From Acidimicrobiales bacterium (GTDB lineage Bacteria > Actinomycetota > Acidimicrobiia > Acidimicrobiales > Ilumatobacteraceae): a stretch of 62,040 nucleotides of DNA. The stretch covers positions 1 through 62,040 of the forward strand of contig JAURJB010000003.1 in the NCBI GenBank assembly GCA_030832455.1, given 5' to 3'. The position numbers and the translations under genes were made by a program. Positions 42,678-51,044 of this stretch are shown in pieces. Under the pieces are notes generated by a model that worked only from the letters and a program-made list of their open reading frames with translations, did not search any database and was not told the origin of the DNA. The stretch's first letter is position 1. Every line of letters starts with the position of its first letter.

Positions 42678-43448
42678 ATGAAAGACATCTTCTCGCTTAA
42701 AGGCAAAGTTGCACTCGTTACTGGCGGATCGCGCGGAATTGGCGCCATGATCGTGCAAGGTTTCCTTGAGCACGGATGCACACGGGTGTACATCACTGCT
42801 CGCAAGGCGGCACAATGTGATGCTGCTGCGAAAGAGCTTTCTATGTATGGCGAGTGCATTTCAATCCCTGGTGATGTTTCAACCCAAGAAGGCATTGCTG
42901 CGCTTGCAAAGGAAATTGCACAGCGTGAACCAAAACTTGACATCTTGGTGAATAACGCAGGGGCAGCATGGGGTGCAGATTTTGATGAATTCCCGGAAAG
43001 CGGTTGGGACAAGACGGTTGACCTCAACATGAAGACGCCGTTTTTCCTTACACAAGCACTTGCACCACAACTTCGTGCTGCAGCTTCAGCGTCTAGCCTT
43101 GCAAAAGTCATCAACATTGCATCAATTGATGGAATCTCAATCAACCCCATGGAGACATACCCATACGCCGCAAGTAAGGCAGGTCTGATTCATATGACGA
43201 AGCGCATGGCGCTACGACTTGCTAAGGACAACATCATTGTCAGCGCAATTGCGCCAGGAGCATTTGCCTCCGAAATGAACAAAGTTGCTCGAGATCATGG
43301 AGATGCGATTGCTGCAGCAATTCCTTCGGGCCGAATCGGAACACCTGAAGACATGGCTGGCGCTGCAATCTTTTTAGCCTCGCGCGCCGGTGACTACGTT
43401 GTTGGCTCAACCATCATTGTTGATGGTGGCGTTACGCACGCGAGGTAG
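42678..43448 (+). CDS. SDR oxidoreductase (RhlG/FabG-like 3-oxoacyl reductase)
   Basis: A 256-aa classical SDR. Start 'MKDIFSLKGKVALVTGGSRGIGAMIVQGFLEHG', with Arg in 'YITARKAAQC' for NADPH, 'NNAGAAWGADFDEFPESGWDKTVDLNMKTPFFLTQAL', Ser in 'NIASIDGI', 'YPYAASKAGLIHM' (YxxxK) and the typical end 'GDYVVGSTIIVDGGVTHAR'. Length and motifs resemble RhlG and gluconate 5-dehydrogenase-like proteins; the substrate is not fixed. I moved the start from 42597 to ATG 42678, which removes the overlap with the divergent Ddn-like gene. It converges on the SRPBCC gene with a 17-base overlap. Confidence 0.88.
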   Translation: MKDIFSLKGKVALVTGGSRGIGAMIVQGFLEHGCTRVYITARKAAQCDAAAKELSMYGECISIPGDVSTQEGIAALAKEIAQREPKLDILVNNAGAAWGADFDEFPESGWDKTVDLNMKTPFFLTQALAPQLRAAASASSLAKVINIASIDGISINPMETYPYAASKAGLIHMTKRMALRLAKDNIIVSAIAPGAFASEMNKVARDHGDAIAAAIPSGRIGTPEDMAGAAIFLASRAGDYVVGSTIIVDGGVTHAR

Positions 43449-43902
43449 CAGTTACCGCAATTGCATCGAGTGTTGCTGTCATGTTTTTTAAGTTGTGTAC
43501 GGCGCGATCATCAACATTGCTGAGTTTTCCACCAAGCCAGGTACTGAATTTTCCGCGACGATCAATCCATGAATGTGTCACCCGTGAACCAGTAGCGGTT
43601 GGTTCGATCTCGTACACCCAATCACACCACTGAGTTCCAAATACTGTGAGTGCAAACGAGAACTTTCGTGGTGCATTCATTTCAGTAATCGTTACTTCGG
43701 CGCTCCAGTTCTTCTTGCCGTTTTGATTCTTTCCCTTGAACCGCGCACCAACAGATGGACCAGTAGCACCTTTTAGCCACTCGCCACCACGATTCTCTGG
43801 CGACCACTCACCCATTCTCGGAAGATCAGTAACAAGAGCCCAGATTGATTCGGGTGATGCTGAAATATCCTTGGTTACAGAAACTGGTGTGCGTGTAGTC
43901 AT
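43432..43902 (-). CDS. SRPBCC-family (START/polyketide cyclase-like) protein
   Basis: A 156-aa helix-grip protein with 'VTKDISASPESIWALVTDLPRMGEWSPENRGGEWLKGATGPSVGARFKGKNQNGKKNWSAEVTITEMNAPRKFSF', the standard opening of the SRPBCC/Polyketide_cyc2 family, which binds hydrophobic ligands in a deep pocket. The ligand is unknown. The ORF-track start at 43989 would overlap pyrophosphatase; ATG 43902 begins the fold properly. Confidence 0.85.
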   Translation of the reverse strand: MTTRTPVSVTKDISASPESIWALVTDLPRMGEWSPENRGGEWLKGATGPSVGARFKGKNQNGKKNWSAEVTITEMNAPRKFSFALTVFGTQWCDWVYEIEPTATGSRVTHSWIDRRGKFSTWLGGKLSNVDDRAVHNLKNMTATLDAIAVTATSRA

Positions 43903-43925
43903 GACCTTGAGTCTTACCGAAATAT

Positions 43926-44405
43926 CTAGTGCGTGTAGCGCGCTAACGCTTCTTGAATCTCTTTGGTTGCCACGTCGCGACCTTCCCATCCCTTGACGGT
44001 GGTGTCTTTGTTTGGCTCAAGCAATTTGTAGACCTCGAAGAAGTTGCCCACTTCGTCCAGCAAATGCTCAGGCAGGTCTTCAATATCTTGGTAAGCCGCG
44101 TAGCGCGGATCGTGTGAAGCAACACAGAACACTTTTGCGTCTGGGCCTTTTTCGTCCGACATCCAGAACACTGCAACAGGTCGCACCATTACATGGCACC
44201 CTGAAAATGTTGGCTGGCTGAGCCACACCAGCGCATCAAGAGGATCGCCGTCTTCACCAAGTGTGTTCGGGAAAAAGCCATAATCAAGCGGGTACTGGGT
44301 GGCCGTGAACAATGTTCGATCGAGCCAAATCTCACCTGTGTCGTGATTCATTTCGTACTTGTTTCGCGACCCCTGAGGGATCTCGACGATCATTTCAACT
44401 TCCAT
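43926..44405 (-). CDS. ppa: Inorganic pyrophosphatase (family I, soluble)
   Basis: A 159-aa enzyme that hydrolyses PPi to phosphate and pulls biosynthetic reactions forward. 'VEIPQGSRNKYEMNHDTGEIWLDRTLFTATQYPLDYGFFPNTLGEDGDPLDALV' holds the Asp-rich metal site (DGDPLD), and 'RPVAVFWMSDEKGPDAKVFCV' and 'DIEDLPEHLLDEVGNFFEVYKLLEPNK' follow the family. ATG 44405 was chosen over GTG 44411 because TAGGAT is exactly 6 bases before it. Confidence 0.96.
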   Translation of the reverse strand: MEVEMIVEIPQGSRNKYEMNHDTGEIWLDRTLFTATQYPLDYGFFPNTLGEDGDPLDALVWLSQPTFSGCHVMVRPVAVFWMSDEKGPDAKVFCVASHDPRYAAYQDIEDLPEHLLDEVGNFFEVYKLLEPNKDTTVKGWEGRDVATKEIQEALARYTH

Positions 44406-44411
44406 GGACAC

Positions 44412-44417
44412 ATCCTA
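44412..44417 (-). promoter_or_regulatory. -10 box of ppa
   Basis: TAGGAT lies 6 bases before ATG 44405; the embedded AGGA could also be read as a Shine-Dalgarno sequence. Confidence 0.5.
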
Positions 44418-44433
44418 CGGAGCGCTTTGCCGC

Positions 44434-45015
44434 CTACTTCAGCACGCGGTTGATAATTGAGCGAACCTTTTCAATTCCTTCATTGGTACTCGCACTTGTC
44501 CAGACCACTTCCGTTGGATCCACTTCGCAATTCTTCGCCAAGTCCCGCTTTCGAGTGTCACGTTGCGAGGGTTTCACTTTGTCATGCTTCGTGGCGATGA
44601 TCTGGAAGTCCACTTCACTTGCCCGCAATTGCTCCAGCATCATCAGGTCGAGATCAGTCGGCCCAATGACACCATCTACTAACACCAAAATGAGGTCGAG
44701 CTCTTCGCGCTCATTTAGATACCCAACAATCATTTTTTCCCAGCCGCGCTTCAACTTGCCAGCAACCGCGGCATACCCATACCCGGGAAGATCGACCACG
44801 GTTCCGCCGCTTACTGTCTGGAACAAGTTGATCAATTGAGTTCGCCCTGGCGTATTCGATACCCGTGCCAAATTTTTACGATTGCAGACCGCATTCAACA
44901 ACGACGACTTCCCCACATTGGAGCGACCAACGAGTGCGATTTCGGCTTTTGATTCGGGCAACTGATCAACATTGGTTGCTGAAATTACAAACTCCATAGT
45001 GATGGGTTTAGTCAC
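44434..45015 (-). CDS. engB: Ribosome-biogenesis GTPase EngB/YsxC/YihA
   Basis: A 193-aa TRAFAC GTPase for large-subunit assembly. G1 is 'ALVGRSNVGKSSLLNAV', G2 the Thr in 'SNTPGRTQLINLF', G3 'VDLPGYGYAAV' and G4 'IIATKHDKV', with 'WTSASTNEGIEKV' as G5. The order and the short length are diagnostic. GTG 45015 gives MTKPITMEFVISATN; TAGCCT sits exactly 6 bases upstream and supports it over the internal ATG at 44997. Confidence 0.95.
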   Translation of the reverse strand: MTKPITMEFVISATNVDQLPESKAEIALVGRSNVGKSSLLNAVCNRKNLARVSNTPGRTQLINLFQTVSGGTVVDLPGYGYAAVAGKLKRGWEKMIVGYLNEREELDLILVLVDGVIGPTDLDLMMLEQLRASEVDFQIIATKHDKVKPSQRDTRKRDLAKNCEVDPTEVVWTSASTNEGIEKVRSIINRVLK

Positions 45016-45021
45016 AGCGCA

Positions 45022-45027
45022 AGGCTA
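45022..45027 (-). promoter_or_regulatory. -10 box of engB
   Basis: TAGCCT lies 6 bases before the engB GTG and decides that start. Confidence 0.6.
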
Positions 45028-45042
45028 CGAGCCAGCGCACCC

Positions 45043-45048
45043 TAAAGT
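45043..45048 (+). promoter_or_regulatory. Surviving -10 box of the Gfo/Idh pseudogene
   Basis: TAAAGT lies 6 bases before the former ATG at 45055, so the promoter has outlived the gene. Confidence 0.45.
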
Positions 45049-45054
45049 GGCGAC

Positions 45055-45449
45055 ATGGTGTGACGCATCGGTGTAATTGGCACAGGAATGATGGGGTACG
45101 CCAAGCAATAGGTGCCCACAATTCTGTTGCGGAGTTTAGAGATCACCGTAAATTGTTGAATTCTGGAGAAGTTGGCGCCAATCTCATCGCCCAGTCACCT
45201 CCCGTTCGCGTCTTGGCTCGTGGTGCACAAGATGTAAATCACTTGGATGAGTTTTATGACAGCGAACGCTCTGACATTTTGGACAACGCATACGTGATCG
45301 TCAAGTTTGTACACGCAGTGACGACGCGTAGCAATCCTGAAGTTATGGTCAATGTCGGACTGTGGTCAGTGGTCATTGGTGTTGCAACACATCGCGCGAT
45401 TGATGAACGAAGTATTGTTGAAATCAGCGAATTTAATCTTCAAACGTAA
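45055..45449 (+). pseudogene. Eroded Gfo/Idh/MocA oxidoreductase (internal deletions, stop, frameshift)
   Basis: A remnant of an NAD(P)-dependent sugar/inositol dehydrogenase. After ATG-GTG comes an immediate TGA, then 'RIGVIGTGMMGYAKQ', the Rossmann start of the family, then a TAG. In another frame the sequence continues as 'FRDHRKLLNSGEVGANLIAQSPPVRVLARGAQDVNHLDEFYDSERSDILDNAYVIVKF' and ends 'LWSVVIGVATHRAIDERSIVEI', which correspond to separated middle and C-terminal parts of the family. Only about 395 of a normal 1000 or so bases remain, so at least two or three internal deletions have occurred. The ORF-track 45060-45449 protein is the residual frame, not a working gene. Confidence 0.75.
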
Positions 45450-46923
45450 CTTTTGCACCTGCGCTCGCCAATTGTGCATCTGTTGGCTTGCGGTAAATCA
45501 AAATCATCAAAATTCCAGCAACGATGTACAGCACACCATTGATGTTCCATGCCGTGTGATACGCGGAAAGATCTAACTTTGCGGTTTCATCAACCCACAC
45601 CAACGGAGAACCTAATGCTGCGGCGTCTTGTGCTCGCTGCCCCAGTGAATACACTTGCTTAAACGCCGGAGCAGCAACTGTGAGTGCAATCGCCGACCCA
45701 AGCGCGGTGCCAATCTGGCGAGTTGTGGTATTGAGTGCAGAACCCATTGCAAACTTTGCAGGAGGAAGAAATGCCGTTGCCGCACTAGACAACGTAGAGA
45801 TACACAATCCAACGCCCATTCCCGTCACCAACATCCATGGCAAATAGTGCGTTACAAAGTTTGGTTCGGTTGTGATCAAGTTGGTCATCATCAACGTGCC
45901 AAAACTCAACATCACCGAGCCTGCAAACAGCACTCGTGCATGACCCCATTTCATGGCATATTTGCCTGCAAAAGGAGCAATGAACGCAGCAGTTGCTGGG
46001 CCTGCAAATGTGGCCAGGCCCGAGCGCACCACGCTGTAGTCCCACACCTCTTGCAACCATGTGGTGTTTAACAACCACATGCCAATGAAGCCAACACTGA
46101 ACAACACGCCCGACAAGTTTGAAGCAACCACGAACGGAAGCTTGAATAACGATAAATCAAGTAATGGACTTTCGGTTACTTGGCATCTGCGAATGAAGCC
46201 ACCGATCAAAATGAGACCAACCACCATCGCGATTCCAGAACGGATATCAACGAACCCCCACTGTTCGCTTTGCGAAATCGCGAGAACGACTAACGCAACA
46301 CCCGAAAACCCGAGCACAACACTTGGGTAATCCACTTTCCTCTGAGCGTTCTCGTCCTTGCTTTCATGCAAAATTTTGCGGCCTACAAGAACCGTGAACA
46401 GACAGAACGGAATATTCACAAAAAAGAGTGAGCGCCACCCCCACCACTCCACCAATACTCCGCCGGCGCTTGGCCCAATCGCCGCAGCCAATCCGCCAAC
46501 CGAACCCCAAATCGCAATTGCTTGGGTGCGCTTCTCCACAGGAAACTCGGGAAGAACAAGTGCAATTGATGCAGGGGTGAGTTGTGCTCCACCAATTGCC
46601 TGAACCACTCGGGCAAGCACAAGTGTGATCGCCGATGGAGCAAACCCGCACAGCGCAGATCCAATGCTGAAAATGATGAGACCGCGCAAAAATGAACGCT
46701 TGCGACCAAACACGTCAGCGAAGCGTCCTGCTGTGAGCAACCCTGCCGCATACGCAATGGAATACGCCGAGAACACCCACGTCAAAATATTTGCTTGATC
46801 GCGACCGAATGTTTCTTCAATCTCTCCACGTGCAACGACCACGATGCTCAAATCGAGCGAAACAAGAAACGTAGCAATCGCCGTAAGACTGAGTACCTGA
46901 TATGGGCGAGATATTTTGACCAC
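45433..46923 (-). CDS. MFS multidrug/solute exporter, DHA2 (14-helix) type
   Basis: A 496-aa exporter. The opening 'LSLTAIATFLVSLDLSIVVVARGEIEETFG' carries the D1 Asp, 'TAGRFADVFGRKRSFLRGLIIFSIGSALCGFAPS' is motif A, and 'RVVQAIGGAQLTPASIALVL' with 'IGPSAGGVLVEWWGWRSLFFVNIPFCL' (motif C) are DHA2 features. About 14 helices are visible. It probably uses proton motive force to expel drugs or metabolites. The start is GTG. Its 3' end overlaps the Gfo/Idh pseudogene. Confidence 0.92.
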   Translation of the reverse strand: MVKISRPYQVLSLTAIATFLVSLDLSIVVVARGEIEETFGRDQANILTWVFSAYSIAYAAGLLTAGRFADVFGRKRSFLRGLIIFSIGSALCGFAPSAITLVLARVVQAIGGAQLTPASIALVLPEFPVEKRTQAIAIWGSVGGLAAAIGPSAGGVLVEWWGWRSLFFVNIPFCLFTVLVGRKILHESKDENAQRKVDYPSVVLGFSGVALVVLAISQSEQWGFVDIRSGIAMVVGLILIGGFIRRCQVTESPLLDLSLFKLPFVVASNLSGVLFSVGFIGMWLLNTTWLQEVWDYSVVRSGLATFAGPATAAFIAPFAGKYAMKWGHARVLFAGSVMLSFGTLMMTNLITTEPNFVTHYLPWMLVTGMGVGLCISTLSSAATAFLPPAKFAMGSALNTTTRQIGTALGSAIALTVAAPAFKQVYSLGQRAQDAAALGSPLVWVDETAKLDLSAYHTAWNINGVLYIVAGILMILIYRKPTDAQLASAGAKVTFED

Positions 46924-46928
46924 GCACC

Positions 46929-46934
46929 ACAGTA
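46929..46934 (-). promoter_or_regulatory. -10 box of the DHA2-type MFS gene
   Basis: TACTGT lies 5 bases before the GTG. Confidence 0.4.
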
Positions 46935-46943
46935 ACCCTTTGG

Positions 46944-47393
46944 CTATTGCGTAATCGTGCTGAAGTCTTCCGAGCGAGGCAGAGAAAGTATTGCCTTCAT
47001 AAGGTTTTCGGGTGGCGCAATCATCTTGCGCGTCGCGAGATCAAAGAAGGCAACCAGGCTCGAAATCTTGCATGCAAGTTTTCCATTGGCCTTAATGAAC
47101 TGATTGCGAAGAATAAATCGAGTGTTGTCCTCGCTGATGCCAGCAAGTTCATTCGTCACCGTGAGATCTTCAGCCAGTCGCACTTCACGTTTGTATTCGA
47201 TTTCATCTTTCAACACAACCGGCCCTAAGCCAGCACCAAAAAACTCGGTGAGTGTGTAGCCATTGGCATTAAAAAATTCCATCCGCGAATTAGCAGAAAT
47301 GTCGAGAAACGCAACATTTCGCATGTGGCCGTTGGAGTCGATCTCACCCCAACGCGATCGAATATGAATTTCAGAGCGATTATCAGATGCCAT
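46944..47393 (-). CDS. Acyl-CoA thioesterase of the 4HBT hot-dog family
   Basis: A 149-aa single hot-dog protein: 'IHIRSRWGEIDSNGHMRNVAFLDISANSRMEFFNANGYTLTEF' is the 4-hydroxybenzoyl-CoA/YbgC-like start with the catalytic Asp ('EIDSNGHM'). 'DEIEYKREVRLAEDLTVTNELAGISEDNTRFILRNQFIKANGKLACKISSLVAFFDL' follows. The acyl group is unknown. I used ATG 47393 (TAACCT 8 bases upstream) instead of the TTG at 47402. Confidence 0.85.
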   Translation of the reverse strand: MASDNRSEIHIRSRWGEIDSNGHMRNVAFLDISANSRMEFFNANGYTLTEFFGAGLGPVVLKDEIEYKREVRLAEDLTVTNELAGISEDNTRFILRNQFIKANGKLACKISSLVAFFDLATRKMIAPPENLMKAILSLPRSEDFSTITQ

Positions 47394-47401
47394 GAACCCC
47401 A

Positions 47402-47407
47402 AGGTTA
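47402..47407 (-). promoter_or_regulatory. -10 box of the 4HBT thioesterase gene
   Basis: TAACCT lies 8 bases before the ATG at 47393. Confidence 0.4.
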
Positions 47408-47420
47408 GATCAGCGGCGAA

Positions 47421-48818
47421 CTAGCCCCGATCAGGAAGATCGTATTCTGCGATCACATATGGGTGGCGTGAGTCAAACTCGGTTAACGGACGAGGGTTTT
47501 CCACCCGACCAATTGGGCGTACTTGTGTTCCCACAGACCCCGTTCGGTCGTCGCCAAGTGTCTGGCGATAGTGATTCGCTGCTTTCGTGAGTGAAGCAAC
47601 CACCTCCGGATATTGGTCATAGACGTTTACCGTTTCGGAAACATCGTGTGCAATGTCATACAACTCAAATACATCTTGATTGCCTCGGCCAAAATGCAGT
47701 TTGTACTGACGATCGCGAATCGCCTCCAACCCATTTGCTCGGTAATACACAAAGTGTTCATGCTGAGATTTTGCTTGCGCATCAAACCACACGGCCTGGG
47801 CATCTATTCCATCGATAATGCGGTCTTGGGGTACTTTCGCTCCACATAGATTGGCAAGCGTCGGGTAAAAATCCATCGCAGTCAGTAACTCATCGCACAC
47901 CCTGCCGGCTTCAATCTTGCCTTTCCATCTCACAATTGCGGGGACTCGTTGACCGCCCTCCCAAGTAGTTCCTTTTGCTCCGCGCAAAGGCAGATTGCTT
48001 CCACCAATAAGTTCCTTACGATCGCCAAACGGTGGATGAACATTTCCGAGCGATCCGTTGTCGCTGGTAAAGATGACGATGGTATTTTCATCAAGGCCAA
48101 GTGAATGCAATTCATTCATAATGACCGAAGTCGCCCAATCGATGGACTCCACTGCTGCGCCATAAGAGCCATTTTCAGAATTATCAAGAAATTCCTGCTT
48201 TACATAAATTGGCAAATGCACATACATATGAGCGAGATATAAAAAGAATGGCTTAGGCGAATCAGCACGAATGAAATCAATTGCTTCTTGCACATAACGC
48301 TCAGTGAGTAATGACTGATCTGGTTGCTGTTCAATCACATCATCATCATGGAGCAATGGCAGCGGTGGAAGGACGAGCCATTCGGGAGTATTGGATTGGC
48401 GACCCATGTCGTTGCTGTATGGCAATCCGAAATAATGATCGAAACCATGGTTCGTTGGCAGAAACCCTGGCTGATCTCCACAGTGCCACTTACCAATCAT
48501 TTGCGTTCGATATCCGGCTTCGGACAACACCTTGGCAATGCTGATCTCTGTTGGTGGAAGCCCCAATCCTTGCCCAGGAAACAGCACATGCCAGCCATCA
48601 AACTCGCCGAAACTGATACGCGGTGGGTAGCAACCAGTAAGCAGTGCTGCGCGAGAAGGAGAACACACTGGCGACCCCATATATAACGACGTAAAGCGAA
48701 TTCCTTCGTTCGCTAATTGATCAAGTGCTGGTGTCTTATTAAGTGATGATCCGTAACAACCGAGGTCGCCATACCCAAGGTCATCACAATTAATGAACAC
48801 GATGTTTGGTTGAGTCAT
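47421..48818 (-). CDS. Type I (formylglycine) sulfatase
   Basis: A 465-aa arylsulfatase-type enzyme. Metal-binding Asp residues lie in 'FINCDDLGYGDLGCYGS'. The Cys converted to formylglycine is in 'SPVCSPSRAALLTGCYPPR' (CxPxR). 'GKWHCGDQPGFLPTNHGFDHYFGLPYSNDMG' and 'IVIFTSDNGSLG' complete the active site. No signal peptide is visible, so it may act in the cytoplasm after import of a sulfated sugar. Its ATG overlaps the GH3 stop by 4 bases. A formylglycine-generating enzyme is needed but not encoded here. Confidence 0.93.
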   Translation of the reverse strand: MTQPNIVFINCDDLGYGDLGCYGSSLNKTPALDQLANEGIRFTSLYMGSPVCSPSRAALLTGCYPPRISFGEFDGWHVLFPGQGLGLPPTEISIAKVLSEAGYRTQMIGKWHCGDQPGFLPTNHGFDHYFGLPYSNDMGRQSNTPEWLVLPPLPLLHDDDVIEQQPDQSLLTERYVQEAIDFIRADSPKPFFLYLAHMYVHLPIYVKQEFLDNSENGSYGAAVESIDWATSVIMNELHSLGLDENTIVIFTSDNGSLGNVHPPFGDRKELIGGSNLPLRGAKGTTWEGGQRVPAIVRWKGKIEAGRVCDELLTAMDFYPTLANLCGAKVPQDRIIDGIDAQAVWFDAQAKSQHEHFVYYRANGLEAIRDRQYKLHFGRGNQDVFELYDIAHDVSETVNVYDQYPEVVASLTKAANHYRQTLGDDRTGSVGTQVRPIGRVENPRPLTEFDSRHPYVIAEYDLPDRG

Positions 48819-51025
48819 AGCTCGATTCTTTCGGGAACCTGAAATAAGGCAGACAGCGACTGAGAATCGCCAGAGAATTGTGCAACTTCACAATTCCATG
48901 TTCCGCCTTCAACGAACCAACTGTGACTTTGCACATCGCGTGTTGCGAAACGTTTGAATGGAATTTCACATTCAACTTGTACAGTTTCACCTGCAGCGAC
49001 GTCTACTCGTTTAAAGGCGACAAGCCTGCGCAGTGGTCGTTCAATTGCCGACTCGTTACGACCTGCGTACACCTGCACCACGGTGGCGCCATTATGCGCG
49101 CCAGTATTGCGCACTACACAACGAACCTTTACTACTTTTTCAATTGCAACGCTTACGTCTGAATACGAAAACGTGGTGTAACTGCAGCCGAACCCAAACG
49201 GAAACATCGCTTTGTTACCGTCGCGGTCGAGTTTCCATTGGCCGTGCCAGTAGTCGTACGTAATTGCTTTGGCATTGCGGTCAAAAAACGGAAGATGCGA
49301 TTCGTCATGCGGGATGACGAATGGCAAGCGTCCAGAGGGATTCACTGCGCCAGACAACACATTGGCCAACGCTCGCCCACCGTTGCTACCGCTGTACCAA
49401 CCCATCAGTGCAACAGGAACTTCGTGAATCCATTCAGACATCACCACTGCGCTTCCAGCAACGATGACCACAATGGTTCGTGGTTGCACTTGCGCAATAG
49501 ATCGAATCAACTGAACATCGGCATCCATTAGCCGAAGGGACTCGCGGTCGCCACCAATCGAGAACGTGCCATTACGCGACTTAATACGCAATTCATCTGG
49601 TGCGTAATGATGATTTTCATGCATGTACTTTTCGTATTCACGCGCCAACTCTGGGTCGTCCTGTTTCGGAATTGAACCAAGCATCGGTGCGGTATCTGCC
49701 GAATCACCAATGAATTCACCCTCTTCTTCCTTCGTGTAGCCAACGACGATGATGGCTACATCGGATTGCTTCGCTTGAGCAATTTGGGCAGCGAGCGTCT
49801 CCTCCGAATTGTGTACCACATTGCAATCGGCAAAGTGCTCAGTAATCCCCTGCAGTGGAGTGACGACGTTTGGCGCCATCACATCACTACTTCCACCGTC
49901 ACCAATGTTGCGAACTCCTGCAAGACTCCCGAACACACCAATTGTGGAACCGGCAGCACAGTTGAGTGGAAGTAGCGCTGAACCATCAACCAATTCGTTT
50001 TTTAACAGCACCATTGACTTCTCTGCAACTTCTTGACTTAGTGCAAGGTGTTCCTCACATAACACCACCGAGCGATCGCTCACCGGTAATTGACCAACAC
50101 CGAATTTCAACATGGTTGTTAACGTACGTGTGACTGCACCCGTAACAAGTTCTTCGGTGATCAGCCCTTCGGCAAGCGCAGATGTAATTGGCGCATTACG
50201 AATCATGCGATACGGCATCTCAACGTCAAGCCCTGCTTGCAAACTTTTCACACCATCGCGCAGTCCAAAAATCCAGTCTGAAATGACAAAGCCCACAAAG
50301 CCCCATTCATCCCGCAAGATGTCAGAAATCAATGCGGTATTCTCTCCGCACCATTGGCCATTTACCGAGTTGTATGCGGTCATGACGCAAGCAACACCCT
50401 CATCGACAATCCGCTTAAAGTGCGGCAGATACACCTCATGCAATGCGCGTTCATCAATGCTTACGTCGACACCGAATCGGGCATTTTCCATTGAGTTCAG
50501 CGCGAAATGTTTCAGTGTTGCCATGACATGGCGCTGAGCCCCACGAGTCAGGCTTGCACCCATTTCACCAACATGGTGAGGGTCTTCGCCATAGGTTTCC
50601 TGAGCACGCCCCCACGCTGGGTGACGCAGCAAGTTGACGCAAATTCCGCCATACAGATCTGCGCCAACTGCCCTCAGCTCTTTACCGATGGCATCACCAA
50701 CACGCGCTTCTAGTTCGGGATCAAACGTTGCTCCGCGGGCCATCGAAACAGGAAAAGCAGTTGCTTCGCCTACAACAACACCGCGTGGTCCATCTGAAAA
50801 ATGGAATCCTGGAATTCCTAGTCGCTCAACTCGAGCACCTCTAAACGGACGACTGTGATATCCACCGGTTGTAATGTCGCCGACACCAATCCAAAACGGA
50901 ACTCCGCCATCGAGACAGTGCACCTTTTCATCAAGCGTCATCGCAGCGACGAGGCCAGCCGCGGCTACTTCCGGCGATACACCGCTTGTTATTTTGGCAA
51001 GAGCTTGCTCGTATAAAGAAGTCAC
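48815..51025 (-). CDS. Glycoside hydrolase family 3 beta-glucosidase-type enzyme
   Basis: A 736-aa retaining exo-glycosidase. The N-terminal barrel shows 'GIPGFHFSDGPRGVVVGEATAFPVSMARGATFDPELEARVGDAIGKELRAVGADL', 'GRAQETYGEDPHHVGEMG' and the nucleophile Asp in 'GFVGFVISDWIFGLRDGV'. The C-terminal half includes 'GAVNPSGRLPFVIP' and a fibronectin-III-like end. No signal peptide is seen. The sequence resembles beta-glucosidases, but the aglycone is open. Coupled with the sulfatase by a 4-base overlap, it suggests processing of a sulfated oligosaccharide or glycoside. Confidence 0.92.
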   Translation of the reverse strand: MTSLYEQALAKITSGVSPEVAAAGLVAAMTLDEKVHCLDGGVPFWIGVGDITTGGYHSRPFRGARVERLGIPGFHFSDGPRGVVVGEATAFPVSMARGATFDPELEARVGDAIGKELRAVGADLYGGICVNLLRHPAWGRAQETYGEDPHHVGEMGASLTRGAQRHVMATLKHFALNSMENARFGVDVSIDERALHEVYLPHFKRIVDEGVACVMTAYNSVNGQWCGENTALISDILRDEWGFVGFVISDWIFGLRDGVKSLQAGLDVEMPYRMIRNAPITSALAEGLITEELVTGAVTRTLTTMLKFGVGQLPVSDRSVVLCEEHLALSQEVAEKSMVLLKNELVDGSALLPLNCAAGSTIGVFGSLAGVRNIGDGGSSDVMAPNVVTPLQGITEHFADCNVVHNSEETLAAQIAQAKQSDVAIIVVGYTKEEEGEFIGDSADTAPMLGSIPKQDDPELAREYEKYMHENHHYAPDELRIKSRNGTFSIGGDRESLRLMDADVQLIRSIAQVQPRTIVVIVAGSAVVMSEWIHEVPVALMGWYSGSNGGRALANVLSGAVNPSGRLPFVIPHDESHLPFFDRNAKAITYDYWHGQWKLDRDGNKAMFPFGFGCSYTTFSYSDVSVAIEKVVKVRCVVRNTGAHNGATVVQVYAGRNESAIERPLRRLVAFKRVDVAAGETVQVECEIPFKRFATRDVQSHSWFVEGGTWNCEVAQFSGDSQSLSALFQVPERIEL

Positions 51026-51031
51026 GCACGT

Positions 51032-51037
51032 AGCGTA
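51032..51037 (-). promoter_or_regulatory. -10 box of the GH3-sulfatase operon
   Basis: TACGCT lies 6 bases before the GH3 GTG. Confidence 0.55.
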
Positions 51038-51044
51038 GGCGAAA

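Noticed and set aside
45060-45449. 129-aa ORF as a functional hypothetical gene
   Set aside because: It joins out-of-order-length fragments of Gfo/Idh proteins with the Rossmann start in another frame; better explained as a pseudogene.
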